Part shown: positions 63,281-64,000 of the stretch, in pieces
How the letters are laid out: each line of letters opens with the position of its first letter
Position numbering within the stretch: position 1 is the first letter of the stretch
Source of the DNA: Paenibacillus pasadenensis
GTDB lineage: Bacteria; Bacillota; Bacilli; Paenibacillales; Paenibacillaceae
Direction of reading: 5' to 3'
Assembly (NCBI RefSeq): GCF_023715725.1
Contig: NZ_JAMBOT010000013.1
Span: forward strand, 1 to 64,000
DNA: 64,000 nucleotides
Notes under the pieces: generated by a model
Databases searched by the model: none
The model's input: the letters and a program-made list of their open reading frames with translations, nothing else
What the model was told of the DNA's origin: nothing
Program-made: the position numbers and the translations under genes

Positions 63281-64000
63281 TGGTTTACCGCCTCTCTTTT
63301 GAGATCCAGCCACTCTACTTCTGCCGGCGTAAGCTCCAGATTCATCGCCTCGATGGACGACTGGAACTCATCCGAATTGCGGGGACCGATAATTGCGCAG
63401 GTCGGGAACCGCTGATAGAGAACATAGGACAGCGCAATTTGAATCGCCGTTACGCCTTTCTCTTCGCCCAGCTTCACAGCACGGCGGTATCTTTCCCAGT
63501 TGTTGTCGCTGTAGTACACCCGCACCATTTCGGCATCGGCGTGATTGTCCGGGCTGAAATGGCCGGAGAAAAATCCGCCCGCTTGAGCGGACCAGGACAG
63601 CAGCGGCAGTCCTGTCCGTTCATGCCAGTCGCACATTTCCGCGTCCGCCGACACCGTACCTGCCCATCTTGCCTCGTTCGGCTTCGCCAGGCTCAGGTTC
63701 GGGCTGTTGAACACAAAACCCGTCAAGCCATTTGCTGCGGCATAGTCGTTTGCTTCGCTGATGCGCTGCCAAGACCAGTTGGACGCGCCGATGGCATGAA
63801 TGCGTTTTGCCTGCAAATGCTCGTTCAGTTCCTCCATGATCGGTCCTACGGGAACAGTCGGATCGTCGCGGTGCAGCGCGTACAGATCGACATAGTCGGT
63901 GCCGAGGCGCTCCAGGCTTTCCGTCAAATCCTTGCGGATCGCATCCGGCCTTACGCGCGGACCCGGCTCTCCGTCGTCATGATGCGCGCCTTTGGTCATG
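63277..64000 (-). CDS. Aldo/keto reductase (partial, N-terminus beyond window)
   Basis: The C-terminal 240 or so residues of an NADPH-dependent aldo/keto reductase. Visible are the T-K at the visible N-terminal edge, DLTESLERLGTDYVDLYALHRDD with the active-site His, IHAIGASNWSW, GLPLLSWSAQAGGFFSGHF and the cofactor-binding CAIIGPRNSDEF. The frame runs off the right edge with no stop, and the first strand and the catalytic Asp/Tyr region are missing, so the apparent ATG at 63999 is internal. It is coupled to the isomerase gene by an ATGA overlap and leads the mannosidase operon. Confidence 0.9.
   Translation of the reverse strand, partial: MTKGAHHDDGEPGPRVRPDAIRKDLTESLERLGTDYVDLYALHRDDPTVPVGPIMEELNEHLQAKRIHAIGASNWSWQRISEANDYAAANGLTGFVFNSPNLSLAKPNEARWAGTVSADAEMCDWHERTGLPLLSWSAQAGGFFSGHFSPDNHADAEMVRVYYSDNNWERYRRAVKLGEEKGVTAIQIALSYVLYQRFPTCAIIGPRNSDEFQSSIEAMNLELTPAEVEWLDLKREAVNQ

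Overview
The window looks like a chromosomal segment of a Paenibacillus-type firmicute. This is inferred from gene content, not from a marker gene: YesN/YesM two-component pairs beside lpl-type sugar ABC genes, an SLH-domain surface protein, ChiA-type modules in a secreted protein, a Trp T-box leader, DUF4091/GH123-like hydrolases and strong AGGAGG ribosome sites. Most of the DNA is moderately GC-rich. Two stretches (about 7.4-9.25 kb and 42.9-44.65 kb) are clearly more AT-rich and look acquired.

Layout. 0-0.3 kb: right end of an IS3-family element, inserted in a palindromic repeat array. 0.3-7.3 kb: single genes (YjbR-like, a secreted protein, a 1136-residue modular secreted protein, cutC, a glyoxalase-fold protein). 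7.4-8.9 kb: a small AT-rich block with an operator-rich promoter, a DUF6442 membrane protein, a Cro-like regulator, a small multidrug-export-type protein and DUF6440, followed by a frameshifted GNAT pseudogene. 9.6-13.4 kb: a heterodimeric ABC exporter. 13.6-20.9 kb: DUF6157, an ECF sigma/anti-sigma pair, a DCC / SRPBCC-DoxX / DUF4166 operon and a two-component system. 21-28.3 kb: prs, T-box-controlled trpS, manganese catalase, an SLH protein, an MFS transporter and a MOSC protein. 28.4-32.5 kb: three tandem beta/gamma-crystallin-like genes, a LURP-one-like gene, an AHSA1 gene, a 51-bp tandem hairpin array and a PAP2 phosphatase.

32.6-51.7 kb is devoted to carbohydrate use. A YesN/YesM system, two ABC permeases, a binding lipoprotein and an unassigned 800-residue putative glycosidase lie in one direction. 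They are followed by YhhN, the AT-rich island with a nonsense-interrupted C39-like peptidase gene, two DUF4091 hydrolases, an orphan YesM-type kinase and a serine hydrolase. 51.8-58.6 kb holds a myo-inositol catabolism cluster (iolD-iolC-iolA, then iolJ-iolB); iolE and iolG are not present. 58.6-64 kb holds degenerate tandem repeats and then an operon of aldo/keto reductase (cut by the window end), sugar isomerase/epimerase and GH38 alpha-mannosidase.

The most unusual feature is a family of intergenic tandem arrays with a 50-52 bp period. At least four arrays (0.1, 9.3, 31.2 and 53.6 kb) carry one palindrome per unit. Its stem sequence differs between arrays, and within the 31-kb array, but pairing is largely kept by compensatory changes. 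Two further arrays near 58.8 and 59.2 kb keep a similar period. I found no tRNA, rRNA, prophage or CRISPR array.
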